DNA of 64,000 bases from NCBI GenBank assembly GCA_964600785.1, contig CAZRKH010000126.1:1-64000 (forward strand), written 5' to 3'. Both the position numbers and the translations under genes were made by a program. The DNA is from M30B53 sp964600785 (GTDB taxonomy: Bacteria; Planctomycetota; Planctomycetia; Pirellulales; UBA1268). The notes beneath the pieces are model-generated. The model saw only the letters and a program-made list of their open reading frames with translations, was not told where the DNA came from and searched no databases. This document shows positions 32,545-43,200 of this stretch, piece by piece (position 1 is the first letter of the stretch; each line of letters begins with the position of its first letter).

Positions 32545-33696
32545 TCAATTCCGGCTGCTGGGGCCCTCGGCAAGGCTGCCAAGAGTCTCGAGCATCGGCG
32601 TCACAACCTTCCCCAGAATCTCCCGCACACCGGGAATCGCCATTGCCGTGTCGATCACCTTGCGAAGCACCCCGAGGTTTTCCCCGATGAATCCCGCGAA
32701 TGGAGCCCGCTCAGCCGCCGGCAGTCCGCCGGCTTCTCCGGCGAGTTGCTCGAGCGACGAGGAAATACCCTCGAGTTTCGGCAGAGCCGCCTCCGCGGTG
32801 GTGGCATCCGTCACGCCCGCAAACACCGTGGCGAGTCGACCGAACAGTTCGGTCGCCGAACGACCGAGCCGTGCCGCCTCGACGAACTTCGGGTCGATCG
32901 TGATGACTTCGGTCACGGTATCGACGATCCCGTCTTCGGTGGCCTCGACCACCTCCGTGACCCGATCGGTGATCGGACCATCACGGGTTTCAGCGACCAC
33001 CGCCACGGCCTCGTCCCCGACTTCATCACGAGGAGCCTCGCGGCCGCGAAACAACAGCACCGCCGCGGCGATTGCCGCGATCGCCAGCAGCGGGAGCAAC
33101 CAGCCTGGCATGCCAGAAGTCGCGGCGGCAGGGCTCGGCCTGCCCGGGGCCGTGGACGAACCCGAGGGAAGCAGCGAGCCGAGGTCGCCGAGTGAAAGGC
33201 CGGCCGGCATGGCGGCGGCGATGTTGTTTTCCTGCTCGGAGAAGAACCGCGATACTCCCGCGGCATCAGGCCTGCCACCAAGTTGTTTGGCAATCGCCCC
33301 GAGCACGATCGGAGCGAGATACCCGACGATCTTCTTCATGAGGTCGGGCTGGGAACCGACGTAGCTCGCAATCGCCGAAATGATTCGACCCAGGTTGCCG
33401 CTCCCAAGCAGCGTGCCCAGGAGGTCACCGCCAAGCTTGCCGAGGCTCGAACCCTGGCTGCCACCCAGATAGCCGACGAGGTCTCCGAGCCTCGAAAGGT
33501 CGAGGCCGCCCATCGATTTGGCAAGTTGTTCGGCACCGGTTCCGGAGGAGGCAAGCTTGCCGAAAATCTGCAGCAGTGCAGGCACAGCGGCAGTGCTGGC
33601 CGACTCGGCCTGCTCGCGGGATGTTCCTGCGAGGCTGCCAAGCTTGCCAAGCACCTCACTCGAAAGCTGAGAGGAAATCAGATCGACGATATTCAT
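32545..33696 (-). CDS. DUF937 protein with central membrane helix
   Basis: The 383-residue protein begins MNIVDLISSQLSSEVLGKLG, like DUF937 (YidB-related) proteins, and the family domain runs to about 150 with repeated GDLLGTLLGSG-type glycine and leucine motifs. A helix at about 197-216 (MPGWLLPLLAIAAIAAAVLL) divides it from a C-terminal acidic alpha-helical domain (about 225-375). GGAG stands 6 bases before ATG 33696. Function is unknown. It may be co-transcribed with the transporter genes 33 bp downstream, though no link is apparent. Confidence 0.75.
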   Translation of the reverse strand: MNIVDLISSQLSSEVLGKLGSLAGTSREQAESASTAAVPALLQIFGKLASSGTGAEQLAKSMGGLDLSRLGDLVGYLGGSQGSSLGKLGGDLLGTLLGSGNLGRIISAIASYVGSQPDLMKKIVGYLAPIVLGAIAKQLGGRPDAAGVSRFFSEQENNIAAAMPAGLSLGDLGSLLPSGSSTAPGRPSPAAATSGMPGWLLPLLAIAAIAAAVLLFRGREAPRDEVGDEAVAVVAETRDGPITDRVTEVVEATEDGIVDTVTEVITIDPKFVEAARLGRSATELFGRLATVFAGVTDATTAEAALPKLEGISSSLEQLAGEAGGLPAAERAPFAGFIGENLGVLRKVIDTAMAIPGVREILGKVVTPMLETLGSLAEGPSSRN

Positions 33697-33878
33697 GGGA
33701 TTCTCCAAAAATGCGAAAAGTGCATACGGACACGAATGCAGGCATCCCTTGCGGGGGAGGCCATCGGATGTACGGGCGAGTCAAGGTTGTAGCGCCGGCC
33801 GGCTCTTTTCGCAACCGGCCGCAATCCCGCCCGCCTCACACATCGCACACACTCTGTCGGCGGCGGACCGGCCGCGGC

Positions 33879-36116
33879 TCACATGCCGGAAATGCCGGCT
33901 TGCACCGGGCGGTTCACCAGCCGCCAGGTGCGGTGAATTCGTCGATTGCGAAAGTCTTCCGGCAGCGTCTGCCGGGTGATCTCGCGGATTGCGTAGTGGG
34001 CGGCGAGTCGTTGTTCATCGAGCCGGAAGCGGCGAAAGTTGCTCGAGAAATAGACCACGCCCCCGGGCACCAGGCGATCAGCGAGCAGCTCGAGCAGGCC
34101 GGCGTGATCATCCTGCACGCTCCACGGCTCGGGGCTCCTCGCCGATCGCGAAAAGGTGGGCGGATCGACCACCGCCAGGTCAAAGGCCGCCTCGCCGCGG
34201 CGGCCGTGATGGTGCAGGAAGGCCCTCGCCTCGTCGCGAACCAGGCGGTGGGCGGCGGGAGCGATGCGGTTGGCCGAAAGATTCCGCCCGGCCCAGTCGA
34301 GGTAGGTATTTGACAGATCGACACTTACCGTCTCCCTCGCCCCACCGGCCGCGGCGGCGACGGTGAAGCTGCCGGTGTAACAGAAGAGGTTGAGCACCCG
34401 CTTCCCGGCCGCCTCATCGCCGACGAGCCTGCGGGTGGCGCGGTGGTCGAGGAAGAGCCCGGTATCGACGTAATCAGAGAGATTCACCTCGAAAACCAGC
34501 GGACCCTCGCGGACGGTGTGTATCTCCTGCCGCTCGTCGAGCTTGTCATACTGCCCACCGCCACGCTGGCGTCGCCTCGCCTTGAGAAAAGCTTTCGCAG
34601 GCGGGACGCCAAGCTCCGCCGCGGCCTCCTCGAGCAATCGCGCGAGCCAGACGGCATGCTCGAGATCGGTGCGGCCATGGGGCCGGTCATACTCCGCGGC
34701 GTGGAGCCAGCCGCCGTACCAGTCGATCGCCAGCGGGATCTCGGGGATGTCGCGATCGTAGAGACGGTAAGCCTCGATTCCCTGCCGCCTCGCCCAGCGG
34801 GAGAGATGGCGAAACCGCTTGGCGAGCCGTCGGCGAAAGTCGCCGGCCTGCTCGCGGAAGCCGCGGGCAGCCGCGCCGGCGGTGGCCGCTGCGGGCTGGC
34901 TGCTCGCCGGCGGCGGCGGGCGGCGGCGGATATCGGCCACCAGCAGCCGGCAGCGGATCGACCCGTTGGTCAGCGGCAGCCGCAGTCTCGGCTTCAGGGA
35001 GAACCGCCTCGCCGCGGGCGTGTCGGGGGCGAGCACCGCCGCCTGCCAGCCACCGAAGCGGCTGAAGAGCCAGTCCCCGAGCCGCTTGAAGATCATCCCT
35101 TCGCGGGCTGCCGGCAGCCGCTCGCCGTAGGGCGGGTTGGTGACCACCAGCCCCGCCTCGGCCGGCGGCTCGACCGCGTCGAAGCCCTCCGTCGTGAGCC
35201 TCAGGCAATCGCCCACTCCCGCCGCCGCGGCATTGGCAGCAGCCGCGGCCGCCATCGCCGGATCGAGGTCGCTGCCCACGAACAGCCCCTGCGGCTCGAC
35301 AACGCGGCCTTCGAGTTGGGCGATGATCCGCGATGCGAGATCCCGATCGCAGTCGCGAAACCGCAGGAACCCATGGTCGCCACGCCTCGCCCGCACGAGC
35401 CCGGGAGCGATTCTGGCGGCCGCGGTGGCCGCCTCGATGAGAAAGGTGCCCGATCCGCACATCGGATCGAGCACCGCCATCGACTGCCCTGTTTCCTCGT
35501 CGGGCCGCCAGCCGGCCAGGGCCAGGATCCCCGCGGCAAGCACCTCCGAGAGCGGCGCCTCCCCGGTCACACGCCGCCAGCCCCGCTGGTGCAGGGAGCG
35601 GCCTGCGGCATCGCGATAGAGCGTGGCGGTGGTGCCCACCAGATGCACCGCCAGCCGCTGGCTCGCGCCGCGACGTCGCACGTCGGGCCGCCAGCCGGCC
35701 CGCGTCCGCAGGCAGTCGACGACGGCATCCTTGACCAGCTGGGCCGCATAGAGCGAGTTGGTCAGGAAGGTGTCGTGGATCACCGCATCGACCCGCAGCG
35801 TGTCGTCGCGGGAGAAGTGCTCCCGCCAGTCGATTGCGGTGATCGCCGCGTGCATCGCCGCGGGGGAGTCGACGGCAAAGCGGCCAAGCGGCTCGAGCAC
35901 CCGAATCGCCATGCGGCTCTCGAGCACGCTGCGGTAGAGAACCTCCGTGCCGCCGGCAAACTCCACCGTCCTCCGCCCGACCGCCAGCACTTCGCCACCG
36001 AGGCCGCAAATCTCAGCAGCCAACAGCCCCTCGAGGCCGCCGAGGGTTCGGGCGGTCAGCCGCGGCGGCGCGTCAGGATCGGGGGGCGGCAGCGGCCGCG
36101 GCTCAGCCGGCTCCAT
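33879..36116 (-). CDS. rlmKL: bifunctional 23S rRNA methyltransferase RlmKL
   Basis: RlmKL makes m2G2445 and m7G2069 in 23S rRNA. The 745-residue product begins with a THUMP-type RNA-binding region (about 20-180). The RlmL half has VLDPMCGSGTFLIEAA and the catalytic VVTNPPYGERL. The RlmK half has NRLLNLFCYTGSF-type SAM binding (VLNLFCYTGSFTVAAA) and VDPPTFSRS, and ends with NFRRFRLDEQ and LPEDFRNRRIHRTW. Both methyltransferase domains look intact. The start overlaps the end of the upstream Ca2+ ATPase gene by 14 bp. Confidence 0.95.
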   Translation of the reverse strand: MEPAEPRPLPPPDPDAPPRLTARTLGGLEGLLAAEICGLGGEVLAVGRRTVEFAGGTEVLYRSVLESRMAIRVLEPLGRFAVDSPAAMHAAITAIDWREHFSRDDTLRVDAVIHDTFLTNSLYAAQLVKDAVVDCLRTRAGWRPDVRRRGASQRLAVHLVGTTATLYRDAAGRSLHQRGWRRVTGEAPLSEVLAAGILALAGWRPDEETGQSMAVLDPMCGSGTFLIEAATAAARIAPGLVRARRGDHGFLRFRDCDRDLASRIIAQLEGRVVEPQGLFVGSDLDPAMAAAAAANAAAAGVGDCLRLTTEGFDAVEPPAEAGLVVTNPPYGERLPAAREGMIFKRLGDWLFSRFGGWQAAVLAPDTPAARRFSLKPRLRLPLTNGSIRCRLLVADIRRRPPPPASSQPAAATAGAAARGFREQAGDFRRRLAKRFRHLSRWARRQGIEAYRLYDRDIPEIPLAIDWYGGWLHAAEYDRPHGRTDLEHAVWLARLLEEAAAELGVPPAKAFLKARRRQRGGGQYDKLDERQEIHTVREGPLVFEVNLSDYVDTGLFLDHRATRRLVGDEAAGKRVLNLFCYTGSFTVAAAAGGARETVSVDLSNTYLDWAGRNLSANRIAPAAHRLVRDEARAFLHHHGRRGEAAFDLAVVDPPTFSRSARSPEPWSVQDDHAGLLELLADRLVPGGVVYFSSNFRRFRLDEQRLAAHYAIREITRQTLPEDFRNRRIHRTWRLVNRPVQAGISGM

Positions 36117-38862
36117 GCCACGGCCCTCCGCCTTGGTATCGCAGCAAGCGGAATCCTTTCACGAGTTCGACCACCGCCATTGGCACCAGCGAGAGCCCGA
36201 AAATCAGGACCCATTCCGAGGAGAGGGCATGTTCCACCTCGAACACGCTCTGCACCCACGGCAGCGTGACCACCGCCAGCTGCAGCAATCCCGAAACGAG
36301 GATCGCGGCGATCAGGACCGGATTGCCCGCCAGGCCCCTGGAAAAAATCGTCACCCGGTCGCTGCGACAGCCGACCGCAAAGAGCAGCTGCGAGAAGGCG
36401 GCCACGCAGAAGGTGACCGTTCGAGCCTGCGGCAGCCGCTCGGGATCCCCGCGGTATTCCAGCCAGAATCCCGCCACGCAGACAGCCGCGATCAGCAGGC
36501 CGTGAGCGAGGATCAGCCCGCCGCGTTCGAGGGTGATCACCGGCTCACGCGGCGGGCGGGGGTGGCGTCGCATGATGTCGGGCTCGGCCGGCTCCATGCC
36601 CAAAGCGAGGGCCGGCAGGCCGTCAGTCACGAGATTGATCCAGAGGATCTGAATCGCGAGCAACGGCACAGGCCAGCCGACCACCGCCGCGAAGAACATC
36701 AGCAGCACCTCGCCGGCATTGCAGGAGAGAAGATAGTGGATGAATTTCTGGATGTTGTCGTAAATGCCCCGCCCTTCTTCGACCGCCGCCACGATCGAGG
36801 CGAAGTTGTCATCCGTGAGCACCATGTCGCTCGATTCCTTGGTCACATCGGTGCCGGTGATGCCCATGGCGATGCCGATGTCGGCCGCCTTCACAGCCGG
36901 GGCGTCGTTGACCCCGTCGCCGGTCATCGCCACCACCTCGCCGCGGCCCTTCCAGGCGTTGACCACCCGTAGCTTGTGCTCGGCTGAAACCCTCGCGTAG
37001 ACGGCGATCTCCCCGACCCGCTCGGAGAGCTGCTCGTCGGAGAGTCGGTCGAGGTCGCTGCCGGTGATCACCCCACGTGCCGCCGAGGACGAGTCAAGCA
37101 TCTCGAGTTCGCCGGCGATCGCCGCGGCGGTGGCCGGGTGGTCGCCGGTGATCATCACCGGGCGAATGCCCGCAGTGCGACAGGTGGCCATCGCGGCCCG
37201 CACCTCCTCGCGGGGCGGGTCGATCATGCCCGCGATGCCGACGAACACGAGTTCCCGCTCGGCATACTCGCCGTCGGGCGTGGGGGGATCGTCGCGATAG
37301 GCGAAGGCGAGCACCCGCATCGCGGCGCCCGCCATGCGGGCGTTGGCCTTGCGGATCGCCTCACGCCGCGGTGCATCGAGCGGCACCGGCTTACCGTCGC
37401 GCAGCTCAAAGCTGCACTTCTCGAGAATCATCTCGGGGGCGCCCTTGGTCTCCATCCGCGTGGCATCCCCCTGCCGCACGACCACCGACATCGTCTTGCG
37501 TTCGGAGTCGAAGGGGATCTCGTACTCGATCCGCCGCCCCGCCTCCTCCACCTCGATGCCCGCCTTCATCGCCACCACCTTCAAGGCGCCCTCGGTCGGA
37601 TCGCCGATCACCCCCCAGGCGTCGCCACCATCACCGTGGGGCACGATTTTGGCGTTGTTGCACCAGGCCGCGATTTCGAGCAGCCGCAGGAGGTCATCGC
37701 GGCTGCGGGGATCGACCGGCTCGGTGGCGTCGGCTTCACCGATGGAAAACTCCCCGCGGGGCGTGTACCCCGTTCCGCCGACATGCACCCGGCCGCCGGC
37801 GGTCTCGATCTCGCGGACGGTCATCTCGTTGCGGGTCAGGGTGCCGGTCTTGTCGGAGCAGATCACCGTCACGCTGCCGAGGGTCTCCACGCTCGGCAGC
37901 TTTCGCACCAGTGCGTTGCGTGCCACCATCCGCTGCAGGCCGATTGCGAGCACGAGCGTGACCACCGCCGGCAGCCCCTCGGGCACCGCCGCCACCGCGA
38001 GGCTCGCCGAGAGCAGCAGCAGCTCCAGAAAATCCTGCTCGCCTCGCCAGGCCTCGAGGGCGAAGATGATTCCCACAATCATCAGGCAGACGACGATCAG
38101 GATCTTCCCGAGTTCCCCGAGCCGTCGCTGCAGCGGCGTGATTTCCGGATGCCAGCGGCCGAGCAAGCCGGCGATGCGGCCAAGCTCCGTCTGCATGCCG
38201 GTGGCGACCACCACACCGCGGCCGTGGCCCGCCGCCACGACCGTGCCGGAGTGGACCATCGTTCGACGGTCGCCCAGGGGCGTCGCTGTGGCGAGGTCCG
38301 CCGAGGGTTCCTTCTCGCTCGGCACGCTCTCCCCGGTCAACGCCGCCTCCTGAACACGCAGCGAATAGCCGCGGAGCAGTCGCGCGTCGGCCGGCACGTT
38401 GTCGCCGGCCTCGAGCTCGACGATGTCACCGGGCACCAGCTCTCCGACCGGCACGCCGGTAGCCCGGCCGTCACGGAGGACCTTTGCCAACGGAGCCGAG
38501 AGCTTCCGCAGCGAGGCGATCGCCCGCTCGGCCCGCTCCTCCTGCACGAAGCCGATGATCCCGTTGACGAGCACGATCGCGAGGATCGCAGCGGTATCGG
38601 CCCACTCGCCCAGCACGCCGGAGATCACCGCCGCCGCAATCAGGATCCAGATCACCAGATCGGTGAACTGCCGGGCCAGCCGTCGCCACAGCGGCGTGGG
38701 CGGCTCCTCGGCGAGCGTGTTGGAGCCGATTTCCGTCAGCCGGCGGGCCGCTTCGTCGGCGGAGAGTCCGCGATCAGGATCGGTCCTTTGCCGCCGAAGC
38801 ACCTCGTCGGCCTGAATCGCATGCCAAGGGGCTGCGGCAGAGTCAACGGTGAATTCGGGCAT
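36103..38862 (-). CDS. P-type cation (Ca2+) ATPase, SERCA/PMCA-like
   Basis: The 919-residue pump starts MPEFTVDSAAAPWHAIQADE at ATG 38862. It has ALTGESVPSEKE in the actuator domain, the phosphorylated D337 in CSDKTGTLTRNEMT, KGAPEMILE in the nucleotide domain, and MTGDGVNDAPAVKAADIGIA at the hinge. WINLVTDGLPALALGMEP in the membrane part is typical of type II pumps moving Ca2+ outward. Ten membrane segments can be counted. It lies 135 bp after a Na+/Ca2+ exchanger gene on the same strand, which supports a calcium or related divalent cation substrate. Confidence 0.93.
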   Translation of the reverse strand: MPEFTVDSAAAPWHAIQADEVLRRQRTDPDRGLSADEAARRLTEIGSNTLAEEPPTPLWRRLARQFTDLVIWILIAAAVISGVLGEWADTAAILAIVLVNGIIGFVQEERAERAIASLRKLSAPLAKVLRDGRATGVPVGELVPGDIVELEAGDNVPADARLLRGYSLRVQEAALTGESVPSEKEPSADLATATPLGDRRTMVHSGTVVAAGHGRGVVVATGMQTELGRIAGLLGRWHPEITPLQRRLGELGKILIVVCLMIVGIIFALEAWRGEQDFLELLLLSASLAVAAVPEGLPAVVTLVLAIGLQRMVARNALVRKLPSVETLGSVTVICSDKTGTLTRNEMTVREIETAGGRVHVGGTGYTPRGEFSIGEADATEPVDPRSRDDLLRLLEIAAWCNNAKIVPHGDGGDAWGVIGDPTEGALKVVAMKAGIEVEEAGRRIEYEIPFDSERKTMSVVVRQGDATRMETKGAPEMILEKCSFELRDGKPVPLDAPRREAIRKANARMAGAAMRVLAFAYRDDPPTPDGEYAERELVFVGIAGMIDPPREEVRAAMATCRTAGIRPVMITGDHPATAAAIAGELEMLDSSSAARGVITGSDLDRLSDEQLSERVGEIAVYARVSAEHKLRVVNAWKGRGEVVAMTGDGVNDAPAVKAADIGIAMGITGTDVTKESSDMVLTDDNFASIVAAVEEGRGIYDNIQKFIHYLLSCNAGEVLLMFFAAVVGWPVPLLAIQILWINLVTDGLPALALGMEPAEPDIMRRHPRPPREPVITLERGGLILAHGLLIAAVCVAGFWLEYRGDPERLPQARTVTFCVAAFSQLLFAVGCRSDRVTIFSRGLAGNPVLIAAILVSGLLQLAVVTLPWVQSVFEVEHALSSEWVLIFGLSLVPMAVVELVKGFRLLRYQGGGPWHGAG

Positions 38863-38997
38863 CGGGAAGGAACAATCAAATTTCGGACAAGCGGAGGGGC
38901 TGATGACTCTGGCAAACTTGATGCATCGTACCACCTCGGGCATGCCCCACAGCGTCCGGGGGTGAGAACGGGAGGCAGGCTGCCTCGTACGCCGCCG

Positions 38998-40050
38998 TCA
39001 GCCTGCGGCGGAGAGACGGTAGACAAGCAGAAACGCCCCGCCGAGCACGACGAGCATCAGCATCGCGTCGGCCTCGATCAACCGCTTCCGCCGCTCGACC
39101 GAGTAAAGCTGACCGAGCACCGCGATCACCGTGACGAGGATCACAGCGAAGGCGGTCACGGCATGAACCGGCGAGGCTGCGGCAAACAGCGGCCCGTCGT
39201 GGACGCCATCGAGCACGGGGAAGAGCAGCATGTTGAAGGCGTTGCTGCCGAAGATATTGCCCACCACCAGATCGAAGGCCCCCAGCCGGATCGCCGTGAT
39301 GCTCGCCACCAACTCCGGCAGCGAGGTGGCCACAGCCACAAGCGTGGTGCCCACGAAGCTGCCGCCGAGGCCGCTTGCCTCGGCAAGCTCCCCGGCCGTC
39401 TTCGCCAGTCGCGGTCCGGCGACCAGCAGCACCGCCGTCGCCGCCAGAAACACCGCCACCGGCTTCCACAAGCGGGCGCGGTCGGCGGGTGGCGTCCCGG
39501 CTCCTCCTGCGATCGCCTCCGCCGCATTTCCGGCTGATTCCGCCGCCTCGGCTGCGGTCCGAGCGGCGATCCGCTGGTTGACGAAAACCATTCTCGCCCC
39601 GAGCGCGTAGGCCAGCAGGATCGCCCACGACCAGCCGCCGATGTTCAGCACGGCCACCACCGGCAGCTTCCCGGCGGTCAACAGCCCCAGACCGGCAAGC
39701 CCGGTGAGGCCCATTGAGAGCGTGCCCGAGAGGGCGTGGGAGGCCGCCTCGCGAGAAAGCATGCCGCCGCGGGAACGAACCGCCAGATCGAGCACCGCGA
39801 GAATCGTCAGATTCATCAGGCTGCTGCCGAGCAAATCGCCCACCGCCACGTCGGCGAGTCCGTGACGCACCGCCGCGATATCGACCGAGAGTTCCGGCAG
39901 CGAGGTTGCCGCTGCAAGCAGCAGACTGCCGATCAGCAGTCGCCCCAGGCGAGTGATTTCGGCGATCCGCTCAGCGGCCAGGGCAAGGAAGGTGCCGGCC
40001 ACCGCCACGATCGCGGCCAGACCGAGGAACTCCAGTAGCAACGTCGTCAC
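38998..40050 (-). CDS. Na+/Ca2+ exchanger family (CaCA) antiporter
   Basis: The 350-residue membrane protein has the two alpha-repeats of the family: LLAAATSLPELSVDIAA followed by GDLLGSSLMNLTIL, and LVAVATSLPELVASITAI followed by GNIFGSNAFNMLLF. About ten to eleven helices are present in two inverted halves, separated by a cytoplasmic loop rich in alanine and acidic residues (about 165-205). GTG 40050 (VTTLLLEFLGL) is preferred because the extension above it is arginine-rich and not membrane-like. It heads a run with the P-type ATPase. Confidence 0.9.
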   Translation of the reverse strand: MTTLLLEFLGLAAIVAVAGTFLALAAERIAEITRLGRLLIGSLLLAAATSLPELSVDIAAVRHGLADVAVGDLLGSSLMNLTILAVLDLAVRSRGGMLSREAASHALSGTLSMGLTGLAGLGLLTAGKLPVVAVLNIGGWSWAILLAYALGARMVFVNQRIAARTAAEAAESAGNAAEAIAGGAGTPPADRARLWKPVAVFLAATAVLLVAGPRLAKTAGELAEASGLGGSFVGTTLVAVATSLPELVASITAIRLGAFDLVVGNIFGSNAFNMLLFPVLDGVHDGPLFAAASPVHAVTAFAVILVTVIAVLGQLYSVERRKRLIEADAMLMLVVLGGAFLLVYRLSAAG

Positions 40051-40200
40051 GACCCGATCCCTTCGGAAAAAGGCCCAACGTGCCCTGGATACCGACCGAT
40101 TCAGCCGCAACTGCGGCACTCTATCCCTCCTCGAGCAGCCGGGCAACACGAACCGCCTCCCGCACGATCCTCGCTGCGGCTGCCCGAGGACTTTCGATTC

Positions 40201-43200
40201 TCAGCCGGTCGTGGCCGCCTTGAAACGATCCTGGATCGCCTGCACCGAAAGGGGCGCCTTGCGAAGAGCCTCCATCGCCAGCACCACCGCCTCCACCGCC
40301 GGCAGGGTGGTGATGCAGGGCACGCCGTGCATCACGCTCGCGGCGCGGATGCGGCCCTCGTCGGTGCGGGCGCCCTTGCCGCGGGGGGTGTTCATGATCA
40401 ACTGCACGCGTCCGTCGATCAGGTGATCGAGCAGGTTCGGATGGCCCTCCTGAAGCTTTCGCACCACCTCTACGGGAATCCCCGCGGCGGCGAGTGCCCG
40501 GGCGGTGCCGGAGGTCGCGATGATCTCGAACCCCAGTGCCCGCAGCCTGGCCGCGAGGCCGACCATCGCGGCCTTGGCCGGCTCGCTGGCCACGCTCACG
40601 AAGATCGTCCCCGCCTCCGGCAGCGTGACACCGGCCGCCTGCTGGCCCTTGGCAAAGGCGATGCTGAAGTTCTCGGCCACACCCATGACCTCGCCGGTGC
40701 TCCGCATCTCCGGCCCGAGCACGATGTCGACTCCGGCGAACTTCACGAAGGGAAACACGCTCTCCTTGACACTCACGTGGGCCGGAGTGGGATCGGTCAG
40801 CACCCCCTGCTCCTCAAGGCTCGTGCCGGCCATCACCTTCACCGCCACCTTGGCCACCGCAACGCCCGTCGCCTTGGCCACGAAGGGCACGGTGCGGCTG
40901 GCCCGGGGATTGGCCTCGATGACATAGATCTGCTGGCCGCCGTCCTCCTTTTTGACGGCGAACTGGACGTTCATCAGGCCCACGACCCCGAGGCTCATGG
41001 CCATCGCGGCGGCCGCCGACTTGATCTCGTCGACCACCGCTGCCGGCAGCGAGTGCGGCGGGATCGCGCAGGCGGAGTCGCCCGAATGCACTCCCGCCTC
41101 CTCGATATGCTCCATCACGCCGGCGATCACGACCCGTTCCCCGTCGCAGATGCAGTCGACATCGCACTCGATGGCATCCTCCAGAAATCGGTCGATCAGC
41201 ACCGGCTGCCCCTGGGCGACGGCAAAGGCCTCGGCGACGTAGCGTTCGAACTGCGACTGGTCGTAGCAGATTTCCATCGCCCGGCCACCGAGCACGTAAC
41301 TCGGCCGGACGAGGGCCGGGAAGCCGATCCTGGCCACCTCGCGACGAGCCTGCTCGAGGGTGCGGGCGATGCCACTGGCGGGCTGCCTGAGGTCGAGCCG
41401 CTCGAGCAGTTCGCGAAACTGTTCTCGGTCTTCGGCCTGCTCGATCGTTTCCACCGGAGTGCCGATGATCGGCAGCCCCGCGGTGGACAGGGCCCGGGCG
41501 AGGTTGAGCGGCGTCTGGCCACCAAACTGCACGATCACGCCGTCGGGCTGAATGCTCTCGGCGATGTTGAGCACATCCTCGCAGGTCAAGGGCTCGAAGA
41601 AGAGCAGGTCACTGGTGTCGTAGTCGGTGCTCACCGTCTCGGGGTTGGAATTGACCATCACGCTTTCAATGCCCATCTCGCGAAGGGCGAAGCTTGCATG
41701 ACAGCAGCAGTAGTCGAACTCGATTCCCTGGCCGATGCGATTGGGCCCGCCGCCGAGGATCATCACCCGCTTCCTGCCGGGGGTCTTCGGCGGCACCTCG
41801 CACTCCTGCTCCCAAGACGAGTAGAAGTAGGGCGTTTCCGCCTCGAACTCCGCGGCACAGGTGTCAACCGACTTGTAGACCGCCACGATCCCTCGCCGAA
41901 TGCGGTCGGCCCGCACCTCCATCTCGGCGGCCGCAAGCAGCGTGGCCAACTGCCGGTCGGAGAAGCCGGTCTGCTTGGCCCTCCGCAGGAGCCGGTCATC
42001 GACCGAAGCGAGCGATCCGGCGGCCCGCAGCTCCCGCTCGACCTCCACGATGCCGGCAAGCTGGTCGAGGAACCAGGGATCGATCGCGGTGAGTTCGTGG
42101 ATCTCCTCGAGCGGAAAGCCGGCCAGAATCGCATAGCGGAGAAACCAGACGCGATCCGGATCGGCCGTCGAGATTCTCGCCCGGATCTCGTCCTCGGCGG
42201 GCTGCTGTGGGGTGCCCCAGAGGTCCTTGCCGTCGCAGCCGAAGCCGAAGGCACCCACCTCGAGCCCCCGCAGGGCCTTCTGAAAGGCTTCCTTGAAGGT
42301 CCGCCCGATGGCCATCGTCTCCCCCACGCTCTTCATCTGGGTGGAGAGCCTCGAATCGGCCTCCGGAAACTTCTCGAAGGCGAACCGGGGAACCTTGACC
42401 ACCACATAGTCGATCGAAGGCTCGAAGCAGGCCTTCGTCTTGCGGGTGATGTCGTTGGGAAGTTCGTGGAGCCGCCAGCCGACCGCCAGTTTGGCGGCGA
42501 TTTTGGCGATCGGAAAGCCGGTGGCCTTGCTGGCCAGGGCCGAGGAGCGGCTGACCCGCGGATTCATCTCGATCACGATCATCCGCCCGGTTTTCGGATT
42601 GACCGCAAACTGGATGTTCGCGCCACCGGTCTCCACGCCGATCGCCCGGATGACTGCAAAGCTCGCATCCCGCATCCGCTGATACTGCCGGTCGGTGAGC
42701 GTCATCGCCGGGGCGACGGTGATCGAGTCACCCGTGTGGATCCCGCAGGGATCGAAGTTTTCGATGGCACAGATGATGACGGCGTTGTCGTCGGCATCCC
42801 GCATCACTTCCATCTCGTATTCTTTCCAGCCGAGGATCGATTCCTCGACGAGCACCTCGCCCACCGGCGAAAGATCGAGCCCCCGCTGGACCTTGTGGTC
42901 GAACTCCTCGCGGTTGAAGGCCACGCCCGAGCCGGAGCCACCGAGGGTGAAACTCGGCCGGATGACTGCCGGCAGGCCGATCTCGGAGAGCACCTTGCGG
43001 GCCTCGGCCAGGCTCTTCACCGTCCGCCCGCGACAGGTCTCCAGGCCGATCGTGTCCATCGTGGCCTTGAAGAGCTCCCGCTCCTCCGCACGACGGATCA
43101 CCTCGACCCGCGCGCCGATCAGCTCCACGCCGTGCTTCTCGAGGATTCCACGGCGGGCGAGATCCATTGCCAGGTTGAGCCCGGTCTGGCCACCGAGGGT

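Noticed and set aside
37138..39537. Open frame of 799 codons antisense to the Ca2+ ATPase
   Set aside because: It is histidine- and arginine-rich with no family motif; the opposite strand holds a complete P-type ATPase.
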